A stretch of DNA of 32,745 nt from Streptomyces sp. NWU339 (GCF_003143855.1 NZ_QFRK01000038.1:26-32770), one strand, 5' to 3'; counted from the stretch's first letter, positions 1 to 7,257 are shown. Translations and numbers: made by a program. The notes: generated by a model from the sequence alone, not told the origin.

Positions 1-387
1 CGCTACCACCCCTTCTTCACCGACCAGCCCGCCGCAACCCTGCAGGCCGAGCGGGAACACCGCCATCACGCCGTGGTCGAGCAGGTCATCGCGGACAGCA
101 AGGCCGGGGCCCTGGCCCATCTGCCGTCCGGGCACTTCCACGCCAACGCGGCCTGGCTGACCCTGTGGGCGATGGCCTACAACCTGCTGCGGGCCGCAGG
201 TTCCCTGGCCTCCGCGTTCCACGCCAAGGCCACCACGGCCACCCTCCGGGCCCACCTGGTCCAGGTCCCGGCCCGGATCGCGCGATCCGCACGACGCATC
301 ACCCTGCACCTGCCCTGCAACTGGCCCTGGGAGCAAGCCTGGACACACCTCTTCGACACCGTCCACGACCCACCCGCACTGGCCTGA
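1..387 (+). CDS. IS1380-family transposase, C-terminal fragment (5' end off window)
   Basis: The frame is open from base 1 and ends at TGA 385-387, giving 128 residues. The stretch VVEQVIADSKAGALAHLPSG followed by HFHANAAWLTLWAMAYNLLRAAG matches my memory of the C-terminal part of IS1380-family DDE transposases, where the last acidic catalytic residue and a conserved asparagine/tryptophan-rich helix lie. The end, with RIARSARRITLHLP and NWPWEQAW, is also typical of Streptomyces members. The window begins inside the gene, so whether the 5' part is intact is unknown. The enzyme would move its own element by DNA cutting and joining; its relevance here is that it ended the neighbouring oxidoreductase gene. 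Confidence 0.85.
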   Translation, partial: RYHPFFTDQPAATLQAEREHRHHAVVEQVIADSKAGALAHLPSGHFHANAAWLTLWAMAYNLLRAAGSLASAFHAKATTATLRAHLVQVPARIARSARRITLHLPCNWPWEQAWTHLFDTVHDPPALA

Positions 388-550
388 TCCCCCTGCCCAC
401 CCCGCCCGCCAGGGCTCGACCGGAACCGCACCGTGGAAAAGCTGGGCAGACCAGCAGAAACAACCTGCCCATCCACGATCACCGACCGAAACCAGCTCAC
501 AAAACGATCAAGAGATCACCTTCAGAGCACGTCGGTGGATCGAGGCTAAG
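1..550 (+). mobile_element. Right (3') end of an IS1380-family insertion sequence, cut by window edge
   Basis: The 3' part of a transposase gene is followed by about 160 bp of non-coding DNA that runs into the middle of an LLM oxidoreductase gene. The reading of that gene loses family similarity just after the FIYQLGL stretch, so the element boundary lies near 548-551. The left end is outside the window, so the terminal inverted repeat cannot be confirmed; the boundary is inferred from the broken host gene. Confidence 0.7.
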
Positions 551-814
551 GCCCAGTTGATAGATGAACGTGCCCAACCGGAGAGTCGTGGTGCCGGCGG
601 CGATGGCAGCCAAGTACACCATCACGTCGAAGAGCGGAGTGCCCGGCCGGATGGGCAGCTTGCCGTCCGGGTAGTTCGACGGGTCCATGTCGATGGGCAG
701 CACCAGGTGCTCCGACATCCACACGGACTCAAAACCCAACCGCTCCGCCTCCTGCGCCACTTCGATCCACTGACGAGGGGCGACGCGGAGCAGGGAGATT
801 CCGAACGTGGTCAC
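549..814 (-). pseudogene. LLM-class flavin/F420-dependent oxidoreductase, 3' end removed by IS1380
   Basis: A GTG start at 812-814 (minus strand) opens MTTFGISLLRVAPRQWIEVA, followed by AERLGFESVWMSEHLVLP, the first strand and helix of luciferase-like TIM-barrel oxidoreductases. Similarity continues through the AIAAGTTTLRLGTFIY motif and then stops. The following residues (SLDPPTCSEGDLLIVL) are read from the insertion sequence and end at 497. Family members usually have about 280-340 residues, so only the first 90 or so remain and the protein cannot be active. It probably once belonged to the oxidative cluster, being divergent from the ferredoxin gene. An intact LLM gene of a different subgroup lies at 15628-16656 and is not a duplicate of this one. 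Confidence 0.8.
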
Positions 815-1034
815 GATGTCGCTCCAGTCGTCGTCGTTGCACCCTTGACCGGCAGCGGACCGACTGCCGGTCCGCCCGGCCAGGTCGGCGCATCACAAGC
901 CGCCGAACGGCGTGGACCCCCACCGGCGGCCGAGCCGTCCAGGGCGCCAACAGGTTAAAAAGTCTATCCATAGGCTATCTAGTGCGCGACTTGACAGCTA
1001 GGCTCGGGCAGCCACGAGGGCGAGGAGGCCGCCT
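815..1034. promoter_or_regulatory. Divergent control region between broken LLM gene and ferredoxin gene
   Basis: This 220-bp gap has an AT-rich island at about 952-983 in otherwise GC-rich DNA. It holds a CTATC direct repeat spaced by 11 bp (CTATCcataggCTATC, 964-979) and the small inverted repeat CTATccATAG (964-973). A TTGACA box occurs at 991-996 on the plus strand, but no convincing -10 box follows. The ferredoxin ribosome site is GAGGAGG at 1022-1028. Promoter and operator roles are inference. Confidence 0.35.
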
Positions 1035-1223
1035 GTGCGCGTCATCGTCAAAGACATCTGCGAAGGCTGTGGCCTTTGCGAGGCCAACGTTCCCGAGGTG
1101 TTCCGGATGGAGGGCGACGGGACCGTCCTGGTCATGGTCGACACGGTTCCGGAGCGACTTGAGCAGGACGTACGGGATGCCGTTGACGACTGCCCGACCG
1201 AGTCGATCGAAGTGGTCGATTAG
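1035..1223 (+). CDS. Small ferredoxin, likely electron donor to the P450s
   Basis: The gene encodes 62 residues from GTG 1035, with GAGGAGG six bases upstream. Cysteines at 9, 12 and 15 (CxxCxxC) and C53 followed by proline give four ligands. Many actinobacterial P450 partner ferredoxins replace the second cysteine and hold a [3Fe-4S] cluster; here all four are present, so a [4Fe-4S] cluster is possible. The length and the D-x-C-x-G-C-G-L-C-E start are typical of this soluble single-cluster class. It would pass single electrons from a ferredoxin reductase, not found in this window, to a monooxygenase. The two P450s at 7486-9989 are the obvious partners, although they lie in a separate transcription unit. 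It converges on the sulfotransferase gene. Confidence 0.85.
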   Translation: MRVIVKDICEGCGLCEANVPEVFRMEGDGTVLVMVDTVPERLEQDVRDAVDDCPTESIEVVD

Positions 1224-1394
1224 CCTCCTCCCTTCACGGATCCGGACGGCAGCGACCGCCTCACCTCGCCGCGGTGGCTGTGCGGTTGCCCGCGCGCGAG
1301 TTGAGCAAGACCGACCTCGGAGCTCCGGAGCAACGAGTGGGGCGGTTCACCAGGACGACACCGGTGCCACGGTGCCATCCCGGCGGACCACGTC
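1224..1394. other. Convergent gap with possible 33-nt relic of the PEP-utilising gene (1286-1318)
   Basis: Between two converging stop codons, bases 1286-1318 match 11988-12020 of the PEP-utilising enzyme gene at 28 of 33 positions by eye. In the same reading frame the residues are LPARELSKTDL against MPARELSKTNF. No wider similarity is clear, so it could be chance or a leftover of a lost gene copy. A CGGAGCTCCG palindrome at 1318-1327 follows. No clear terminator hairpin was found for either converging gene. Confidence 0.3.
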
Positions 1395-2669
1395 TCACAC
1401 TTCGTCGGGAACCTGGAAGTACTCCTGATAACGCTTGAACGCAGCGCGTTCTCGGCTCACAAGCTCCTCCGAACCGAACTCGTACCGGTGGGCCGGCCGG
1501 TTGGACCGAACGTTCTCGCTGACATGCGTCTGCATCGCCTGCCGACCAGCCGGGGTCAGCTCGATGTCGAACGCACGGTAGATCTGCTCTGCGGTGCCGA
1601 TCGGGTCCCTGACGAAGTCCTGGTACTGGATGTTGAACAGCTGTGATCGTGGCAGCGATCCGTTCTCCAGCCACTCGATCGGCAGGCCCAGCATCCCCGC
1701 CGAGAGCTCCGCATTGGTGAGCTGAGTCAGGGAGTCGGCGGTGAACGGGTGGTCGGTACGCATCCAGTAGAACGTTCCGATCAGATTCACCACGGAGGCG
1801 AGCGACCGGACGGGGTCGCGGTGCGTCCATATGAAGCATGCGTCCGGATAGACGCGCAGAACGTCGGGCATCTGCGTGAGGGTGTACGGGCTCTTGAGGA
1901 CCCACTGCCTGCGGGGGTTCTTCCACTGCAGCAGCTTCAGAACCCGCTTCTCGTACTCGTAGGGCAGCGCGGCATCCTGCGTACGCATGTACTGGACGTA
2001 GCTCGGGATCTGGCCGAGCAGGGTCAGCCAGCCCGGCGACCGGAACGCGAGGCAGTGCAGGTGGATGTTCTCGGTCGGCAGGGGGCCCGCGAACTCGTGC
2101 ATCGACTCGATCTCCGGGGTCACCCGGTTCCATTGCGTGATCAGGCGGTCGGCCTTCTGGATCCTGGGATCACCCTGGTACGTCGTCTTCTCGGGCGGCG
2201 GGCAGGGGAACATCACCTCCCAGTTCGTGATCGTGCCGTTGTTCGGATCTGCGGCGAGCATGTTCTGCAGGAAGGTGGTTCCGCTGCGCCCCTGCCCGAC
2301 GATGATCAGGGGCTTCTCGATCTGCTCGTCCTCGATCTCCGGGTTTCGCTTGTACGTCTCCTCGAGGTTCAACCGGGCCTCAAGGAACAGCAGTAGGTCC
2401 GAACGGGTCATCAACCGACCCATGAGGTTGAGTTGCGCCTCCTCGTTCAGCGCCCGGACCAGGACCTTGAACGGCTCGTACCATGAGTCGTCTCCGAAGT
2501 CGTCCAGGCCCGTGTTGGCCTTGGCCGTGTTGATCAGCGAATGCTCATCAAGCGGCACAAGGCCCTTGATGTCCATGAAGGAGCCTTCTTCGTTGATCCG
2601 GCGGACCCACTCGGGTCTGGGCGGGGGGTTCCAAGCAGCACGGCGGTCTTGGGATCCGGGGGATGGCAC
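1395..2669 (-). CDS. PAPS-dependent sulfotransferase family protein
   Basis: I place the start at GTG 2667-2669, giving 424 residues, because AGGAGG lies seven bases upstream; the frame stays open further upstream without family-like sequence. Residues 120-132 (PLIIVGQGRSGTT) form the 5'-phosphosulfate-binding loop. HRDPVRSLAS at 283-292 forms the 3'-phosphate-binding segment with its Arg and Ser, and VLKSPYTL at 257-264 lies between them. The 400-residue length and the PPRPEWVRRINEEG opening fit the bacterial Sulfotransfer_3-type family common in mycobacteria and other actinomycetes. It would move sulfate from PAPS to a hydroxyl on a small molecule. The divergent neighbours cysD-cysNC-cysQ make PAPS and remove PAP, which supports a working sulfotransferase. 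The acceptor is unknown. Confidence 0.88.
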   Translation of the reverse strand: MPSPGSQDRRAAWNPPPRPEWVRRINEEGSFMDIKGLVPLDEHSLINTAKANTGLDDFGDDSWYEPFKVLVRALNEEAQLNLMGRLMTRSDLLLFLEARLNLEETYKRNPEIEDEQIEKPLIIVGQGRSGTTFLQNMLAADPNNGTITNWEVMFPCPPPEKTTYQGDPRIQKADRLITQWNRVTPEIESMHEFAGPLPTENIHLHCLAFRSPGWLTLLGQIPSYVQYMRTQDAALPYEYEKRVLKLLQWKNPRRQWVLKSPYTLTQMPDVLRVYPDACFIWTHRDPVRSLASVVNLIGTFYWMRTDHPFTADSLTQLTNAELSAGMLGLPIEWLENGSLPRSQLFNIQYQDFVRDPIGTAEQIYRAFDIELTPAGRQAMQTHVSENVRSNRPAHRYEFGSEELVSRERAAFKRYQEYFQVPDEV

Positions 2670-3005
2670 GGTTGAACCTCCTCGATTACGTATCGCCTCA
2701 GGGGGAGGGGGCGAAAGACGGTTCCCTCCGTCTGCGTTGCCGACGCATCGCTCGGCAGCTCCGTCAGAAACCAGACACGGGAACGCCGCCAACCGATTTT
2801 TCGGTCGACGCGCTCGGGCGACGCAGATGAAGCTCACCACGGGAAGAGTCACGGAACTGCCCGGGGACCGGTCGCCACTCCGGGTTTTCGTCCTGCAAGG
2901 TGCCGGCGAACCCGCCTTCCACTCCGTCCAACGCCGTGATCCACCTATCCCTGTCTCCGATGACGGACTGGCGAACCGCTGCCCTAGCGGGGGCAAGGTG
3001 GGCTT
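2670..3005 (-). other. Long 5' leader of the sulfotransferase gene
   Basis: About 330 bases separate the best minus-strand promoter (3006-3034) from the GTG start at 2669. The minus frame is open across it, but the encoded residues look like random GC-rich reading and have no ribosome site at the upstream starts. I see no recognised riboswitch. The leader could carry untranslated control sequence, or the true promoter may lie closer to the gene. Confidence 0.35.
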
Positions 3006-3034
3006 ACCTTAGCTATAGACAATAGGGAGGGCAA
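3006..3034 (-). promoter_or_regulatory. Candidate promoter of the sulfotransferase gene
   Basis: On the minus strand, TTGCCC (3029-3034) and TAAGGT (3006-3011) are separated by exactly 17 bp, a good fit to a housekeeping sigma promoter. The spacer carries a CAATAG direct repeat (plus strand 3020-3025 and 3032-3037, 12 bp apart), which could bind a regulator. Confidence 0.45.
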
Positions 3035-3248
3035 TAGTCTTGACAGCGATCTCTTAGGGCAGCGCCAGCGCGGGACCTCAGGCACACCAGCGCTTCCGCG
3101 CGACCCAACCGCCATCCCCTAGCCCGGCAATCGCGAACAGCCAGGTCAACCCAATGTTGATCTTATGGAAGAGGTCTAGCGACACACAGAAGAGGTGCCG
3201 CAACACCCACACCGGCCCCCCAGAGCAGAACACCTTTTGCTCAAGGTC
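3035..3248. other. Spacer between the divergent sulfotransferase and cysD promoters
   Basis: No coding sequence is supported here. The only structure I see is a small inverted repeat TCAAC-N5-GTTGA at 3146-3160, a possible protein-binding site just before a TTATGGA stretch. It sits about 100 bp upstream of the plus-strand promoter. Confidence 0.3.
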
Positions 3249-3277
3249 TTGCCTCAACTACTCTAACCTCCTACAGT
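3249..3277 (+). promoter_or_regulatory. Candidate promoter of the cysD-cysNC-cysQ operon
   Basis: TTGCCT (3249-3254) and TACAGT (3272-3277) are 17 bp apart. The predicted start of transcription is near 3284, about 385 bases before cysD. Its -35 box is almost the same as that of the divergent sulfotransferase promoter (TTGCCC), so the two could answer to the same factors. Confidence 0.5.
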
Positions 3278-3668
3278 CTGCCGCTAGATAAATGGCCTCT
3301 CATGGCCCAGCACCTGGGCACCGCATCGCCGCCGGCCGAGGAGGTTGTTCCCATGCCGCAAATCCGGGGCTGCCACAACGTCATTCACTTGGCACCCGCC
3401 GGTTCACATCTCCATGAGATGCCGCCACCCTCCGAAATTCCCTCAGAACTTGGGACAAGCGCCCCGCCTCGAAACCTTGACAAGGGGCTGCCTCGATGGC
3501 TCGCGCCACCTACATGGCCGTGCTCCGCCGAGCGGTGTAGGTGACCAACGAGAAAAGGGCCAGGTCGCACACTCGATATTCTGCGCGATTTTTACAGGAA
3601 TTCTCACCCTTTGGGAGCCTTATGAACGTCGCATGGAAATTCTGCCTATGGGCATCGGGAGGCGGGAA
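3278..3668 (+). other. Long 5' leader of the cysD operon
   Basis: About 385 bases of probable leader RNA precede cysD. A plus frame encoding 80 residues (3302-3544) has no ribosome site and no recognisable protein character. The last 50 bases hold a small reading frame with a ribosome site (separate entry). No known riboswitch consensus was recognised. A leader this long before a sulfur gene suggests RNA-level control, but that is inference. Confidence 0.4.
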
Positions 3669-3672
3669 ATGA
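3622..3672 (+). CDS. Possible 16-residue leader peptide coupled to cysD
   Basis: ATG 3622 follows GGAG (3614-3617) by four bases and opens MNVAWKFCLWASGGGK. Its stop TGA 3670-3672 overlaps the cysD start in an ATGA junction. It contains one cysteine and two tryptophans. Short upstream frames with several cysteines are known to regulate sulfur genes in mycobacteria; this one is not poly-cysteine, so only the coupling layout is similar. It may simply deliver ribosomes to cysD, or be a chance frame. Confidence 0.35.
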   Translation: MNVAWKFCLWASGGGK

Positions 3673-4619
3673 CCTCAACCGGCGTATTCACCGGACTCGG
3701 GCGTTCTGACGAAGGGTCTGCCGCCCGCTACGAACTCAGTCACCTACGGGCCCTGGAGGCCGAGGCGATCCACATCATCCGCGAGGTCGCGGCCGAATTC
3801 GAACGTCCGGTGCTGCTGTTTTCCGGCGGCAAGGACTCCATCGTCATGCTTCATCTGGCGATCAAAGCGTTCCGGCCCAGCCGGCTGCCCTTCCCCGTGA
3901 TGCATGTGGACACCGGGCACAACTTCGACGAGGTCATCGAGTTCCGCGACCGCCTGGTTGCCCAGGTCGGGGTCCGCCTGGCGGTCGCCTCGGTACAGGA
4001 CGACATCGACGCCGGCCGCCTGGTGGAGACCGGACCCTCACGCAATCCCCTGCAGACGGTGACCCTGCTGCGCGGCATCCGGGAGAACCAGTTCGACGCG
4101 GCCTTCGGCGGCGGACGACGCGACGAAGAAAAGGCCCGGGCCAAGGAACGTGTGTTCAGCTTCCGTGACGAGTTCGGCCAGTGGAATCCCAAGAACCAGC
4201 GCCCAGAGTTGTGGGCGCTGTACAACGGGCGGCACCGCAAGGGTGAGCACATTCGGGTGTTTCCACTGTCGAACTGGACCGAGCTCGACATCTGGTCCTA
4301 CATCGCGGATGAGGGAATCGAGCTGCCCTCGCTCTACTACGCGCACACGCGGCCGGTGTTCCGCCGCGACGGGATGTTGCTGGCGGTGCACCGGCACATG
4401 CAGCCGGCCCCTGATGAGGAGGTCTTCGAGGCGACGGTCCGCTTCCGCACCATCGGTGACGTCACGTGCACCGGGTGCGTGGAGTCCACCGCCGACTCCG
4501 TCGATGAGGTGATCAGGGAGACCGCGGCGACCCGGCTGACCGAACGGGGCGCCACCCGCGCGGACGATCGCATCTCCGAGGCCGGCATGGAAGACCGCAA
4601 GCGGGAGGGCTACTTCTGA
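3669..4619 (+). CDS. cysD: Sulfate adenylyltransferase small subunit CysD
   Basis: CysD joins ATP and sulfate to form APS and pyrophosphate, working with the CysN GTPase. I chose ATG 3669 (316 residues; family about 300-310) because GGGAGG lies six bases upstream; the frame is open further upstream but that sequence is not family-like. The PP-loop SGGKDS is at 52-57, inside the well-conserved stretch around RPVLLFSGGKDSIVMLHLA. The signature GGRRDEEKARAKERVFSFRD, then WNPKNQRPELW and the CTGC motif, completes a normal protein with no missing parts. The stop overlaps the next ATG by one base (TGATG). With a sulfotransferase opposite and no reductases nearby, its probable job is PAPS supply for sulfation. 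Confidence 0.96.
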   Translation: MTSTGVFTGLGRSDEGSAARYELSHLRALEAEAIHIIREVAAEFERPVLLFSGGKDSIVMLHLAIKAFRPSRLPFPVMHVDTGHNFDEVIEFRDRLVAQVGVRLAVASVQDDIDAGRLVETGPSRNPLQTVTLLRGIRENQFDAAFGGGRRDEEKARAKERVFSFRDEFGQWNPKNQRPELWALYNGRHRKGEHIRVFPLSNWTELDIWSYIADEGIELPSLYYAHTRPVFRRDGMLLAVHRHMQPAPDEEVFEATVRFRTIGDVTCTGCVESTADSVDEVIRETAATRLTERGATRADDRISEAGMEDRKREGYF

Positions 4620-6472
4620 TGGCAACGTTTTTGCGCCTGGCGACCGCCGGCTCAGTGGACGACGGCAAGTCGACCCTGATCGGCCGGCTGCTGTATGACT
4701 CCAAGGGCGTGCTGGAAGATCAGTGGGCCTCAGTGGAACGCACCTCCGCCGAACGCGGTCACGACTACGTCGATCTCGCCCTGCTCACCGACGGGCTGCG
4801 CGCCGAGCGAGAACAGGGCATAACGATCGATGTGGCCTATCGCTACTTCGCCACCCCCAAGCGCAAGTTCATCATCGCCGACACCCCGGGACACGCCGAG
4901 TACACCCGCAACATGGTGACCGGCGCCTCTACTGCCCACCTGGCCATCGTGCTGGTCGACGCCCGCAACGGGCTGCTGGAGCAGTCCCGCCGGCACGCCT
5001 TCCTGTCGTCACTGCTGGGCATCCGCCACATCGTGCTCGCCATCAACAAGATGGACCTGATCGGCTGGGATCAGCAGCGATTCGAACAGATCCGCGCCGA
5101 GTTCCACGCCTTCGCCGCCCGGCTGAACCTTCCCGACGTGGCCACGATCCCGATCTCGGCGTTGCATGGCGACCACGTCGTCACGCGCTCTGACAATATG
5201 CCCTGGTATGACGGGCCCACGCTGCTGTCGCACCTGGAGGAGGTGTACATCGACAGCGATCGCAATCTGACCGACGTCCGCTTCCCGGTGCAGTACGTGA
5301 TCCGGCCGTACACCGCCGAGCACCATGACCATCGCAGTTACGCCGGCACCGTGGCCAGCGGCGTCTTGCGTCCGGGTGATGAGCTCGTGGCCCTGCCGTC
5401 GGGCAAGCCCACCCGTATCACCGCCATTCATGGTCCCTCAAGGCCGGTGGAGGAGGCCTTTCCCCCGATGTCCGTGTCGATCAGCCTCGCTGACGACATC
5501 GACCTGTCCCGCGGCGACATGCTGGCCCGCCCAGGCAACAAGCCGCGCCTCACGCAGGACGTTGAAGCCATGGTCTGCTGGATGGCCGACGCCGCCACCC
5601 TGCGCGAGGGCGAGCAGTACCTGATCAAACACACCACGCGTACCACCCGCGCGCACATCAGCACGCTGGAGTATCGGCTCGACATCAACACCCTCCACCG
5701 CGAGCCCGGCGTGACCGCGCTGGAACTCAACGAGATCGGCCGCATCCGGTTGCGCACCCAGACACCGCTGCTGGTCGACGAATACCACCGCAACCCCACC
5801 ACCGGCTCGTTCATCCTGATCGACCCGGTCACCAACAACACGGTCGCCGCCGGGATGGTGTTGCCGGAAACACCCGACCACGATCCTGTGGCCAAGACGG
5901 CCAGCCCCAACACTGTCCGCTCCCCCTCCCTGGTCAGCGCCCGGGACCGCCTCACCCGTGGGGCGGCCGTCTGGCTCACCGGCCTGTCCGGCTCGGGCAA
6001 GTCCACCATCTCGGTGCACGCCGAGCGCAAGCTGCTGGCCGACGGCCGGCCCGCCTACGTACTCGACGGTGACAACCTGCGCCACGGCCTGAACGCTGAC
6101 CTGGGGTTCGATATGGCCGACCGGACGGAGAACATCCGCCGCCTCGCGCACGCCTCGGTGCTACTGGCGGACGCCGGGATCGTCGTGCTGGTTCCGGCGA
6201 TCAGCCCGTTGCGGGAGCACCGCGAGCTGGCGCGGCGGGTGCACGCCGAGGCTGGGCTGGAGTTCTACGAGGTATTCGTCGACACCCCACTGACCACCTG
6301 CGAGGAACGCGACCCCAAGGGTCTGTACGCAAGAGCGCGGGCCGGCGAGATCGTCGGGTTCACCGGCGTCGACAGTCCTTACGAGGCGCCGCAGGATCCC
6401 GAACTGCGCCTGGTGCCCGGCTCCGGGCCCGAGGCCATGGCCGACCAGGTGATCGGGCTGGTGAGCCGATGA
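4619..6472 (+). CDS. cysNC: Fused sulfate adenylyltransferase GTPase and APS kinase (CysN-CysC)
   Basis: This 617-residue fusion carries both remaining steps to PAPS. The N-terminal CysN part is a translation-factor-like GTPase: GSVDDGKST at 11-19, DTPGH at 88-92, NKMD at 143-146, then beta-barrel domains to about 430. It drives APS formation with CysD. The C-terminal CysC part (about 440-617) has the kinase P-loop GLSGSGKST at 455-463 and the LDGDNLRHGLN and ISP segments of APS kinase, which phosphorylates APS at the 3' position. The fusion is usual in mycobacteria and other actinomycetes. It begins inside the cysD stop codon and ends in a 4-bp ATGA overlap with cysQ, so the three are very likely made together. 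Both active sites look complete. Confidence 0.96.
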   Translation: MATFLRLATAGSVDDGKSTLIGRLLYDSKGVLEDQWASVERTSAERGHDYVDLALLTDGLRAEREQGITIDVAYRYFATPKRKFIIADTPGHAEYTRNMVTGASTAHLAIVLVDARNGLLEQSRRHAFLSSLLGIRHIVLAINKMDLIGWDQQRFEQIRAEFHAFAARLNLPDVATIPISALHGDHVVTRSDNMPWYDGPTLLSHLEEVYIDSDRNLTDVRFPVQYVIRPYTAEHHDHRSYAGTVASGVLRPGDELVALPSGKPTRITAIHGPSRPVEEAFPPMSVSISLADDIDLSRGDMLARPGNKPRLTQDVEAMVCWMADAATLREGEQYLIKHTTRTTRAHISTLEYRLDINTLHREPGVTALELNEIGRIRLRTQTPLLVDEYHRNPTTGSFILIDPVTNNTVAAGMVLPETPDHDPVAKTASPNTVRSPSLVSARDRLTRGAAVWLTGLSGSGKSTISVHAERKLLADGRPAYVLDGDNLRHGLNADLGFDMADRTENIRRLAHASVLLADAGIVVLVPAISPLREHRELARRVHAEAGLEFYEVFVDTPLTTCEERDPKGLYARARAGEIVGFTGVDSPYEAPQDPELRLVPGSGPEAMADQVIGLVSR

Positions 6473-7200
6473 CGAACGATCAGCATCTGGCCGCGGACCT
6501 CGCCACCCAGGCCGGGCATCTGCTGCTTGAGATCCGCCGTGAGCTGGCCGAGGCCACGGCGAACGAGCGGCGTGCCGCCGGCGACAAGCGTTCTCATGAG
6601 TTCCTCTTGTCGGCGCTGACGACGCATCGGCCTGGCGATGCGGTGCTCTCGGAGGAGGGCGTGGACGACCCGGCGCGGCTGGCGGCCGAGCGGGTGTGGA
6701 TCGTCGACCCGCTCGACGGCACCCGGGAGTTCGCCGAGCCCGACCGCACCGACTGGGCGGTGCACGTGGCGCTGTGGCAGGCCGGCGAGCTCGTCGCCGG
6801 CGCGGTGGCGCTGCCCGCCCAAGGCCTCACGCCGGCCACCCCGTCGGTGTCCGCGCCGCCCCCCGCACCGCGTGCGCCCAGGGTGGTCGTGTCCCGCACG
6901 CGGCCACCCGCGATTGCCGTGAACGTCTGTGACCACCTCGGCGGCACCCTTATGGAGATGGGTTCAGCAGGTGCCAAAGCGATGGCGGTGGTGCAAGGAC
7001 TTGCGGACGTGTACGTGCACGCGGGCGGACAGTACGAGTGGGATTCCGCCGCCCCCGTGGCGGTGGCGCGCGCCGCCGGCCTGCACACGTCACGCATCGA
7101 TGGTTCACCGCTGAGCTACAACCGGCCCGATCCGCTCCTGCCCGACCTGCTCATCTGCCGCCCCGAACACGCCGACGCGGTCCTTGCCCTCACCCGCTGA
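6469..7200 (+). CDS. cysQ: 3'(2'),5'-bisphosphate nucleotidase CysQ (PAP phosphatase)
   Basis: CysQ removes the 3' phosphate from PAP, the by-product of sulfotransferases, and can also act on PAPS. The 243-residue protein belongs to the inositol-monophosphatase fold: metal ligands in EE at 62-63, DPLDGT at 80-85 (Asp80, Asp83), and WDSAAP at 191-196 supplying the last Asp. The ending AAGLHTSRIDGSPLSYN is typical of actinobacterial CysQ. It overlaps cysNC by 4 bp. PAP inhibits sulfotransferases, so its co-expression with the PAPS genes next to a sulfotransferase points to heavy PAPS use in this cluster. A long hairpin follows 10 bases after the stop. Confidence 0.92.
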   Translation: MTNDQHLAADLATQAGHLLLEIRRELAEATANERRAAGDKRSHEFLLSALTTHRPGDAVLSEEGVDDPARLAAERVWIVDPLDGTREFAEPDRTDWAVHVALWQAGELVAGAVALPAQGLTPATPSVSAPPPAPRAPRVVVSRTRPPAIAVNVCDHLGGTLMEMGSAGAKAMAVVQGLADVYVHAGGQYEWDSAAPVAVARAAGLHTSRIDGSPLSYNRPDPLLPDLLICRPEHADAVLALTR

Positions 7201-7210
7201 GACATCGCCC

Positions 7211-7244
7211 GGCATCTGCGGACAGCAAGCTGTTCGCAGATGCC
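7211..7244 (+). terminator. Near-perfect 34-bp palindrome after cysQ, likely terminator
   Basis: Arms 7211-7226 and 7229-7244 pair over 16 positions with one G-T pair and only AA between them. It begins 10 bases after the cysQ stop, as expected for a transcription end, although no T-run follows. The right arm overlaps the first ATG of the relic frame downstream, which argues against that frame being a real gene. Confidence 0.7.
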
Positions 7245-7257
7245 GCCGCAGCCCGGC

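Noticed and set aside
1261..2133. 290-residue open frame on the minus strand
   Set aside because: It lies in another frame of the sulfotransferase gene, is rich in Arg/Gly/Pro and has no protein-family character.
3302..3544. 80-residue frame in the cysD leader
   Set aside because: No ribosome site, Pro/Ala-rich composition and no recognisable motif; treated as leader RNA.
3622..3672. Poly-cysteine attenuator peptide of the mycobacterial kind
   Set aside because: The small frame has only one Cys codon, so only the coupled layout, not the known mechanism, can be claimed.
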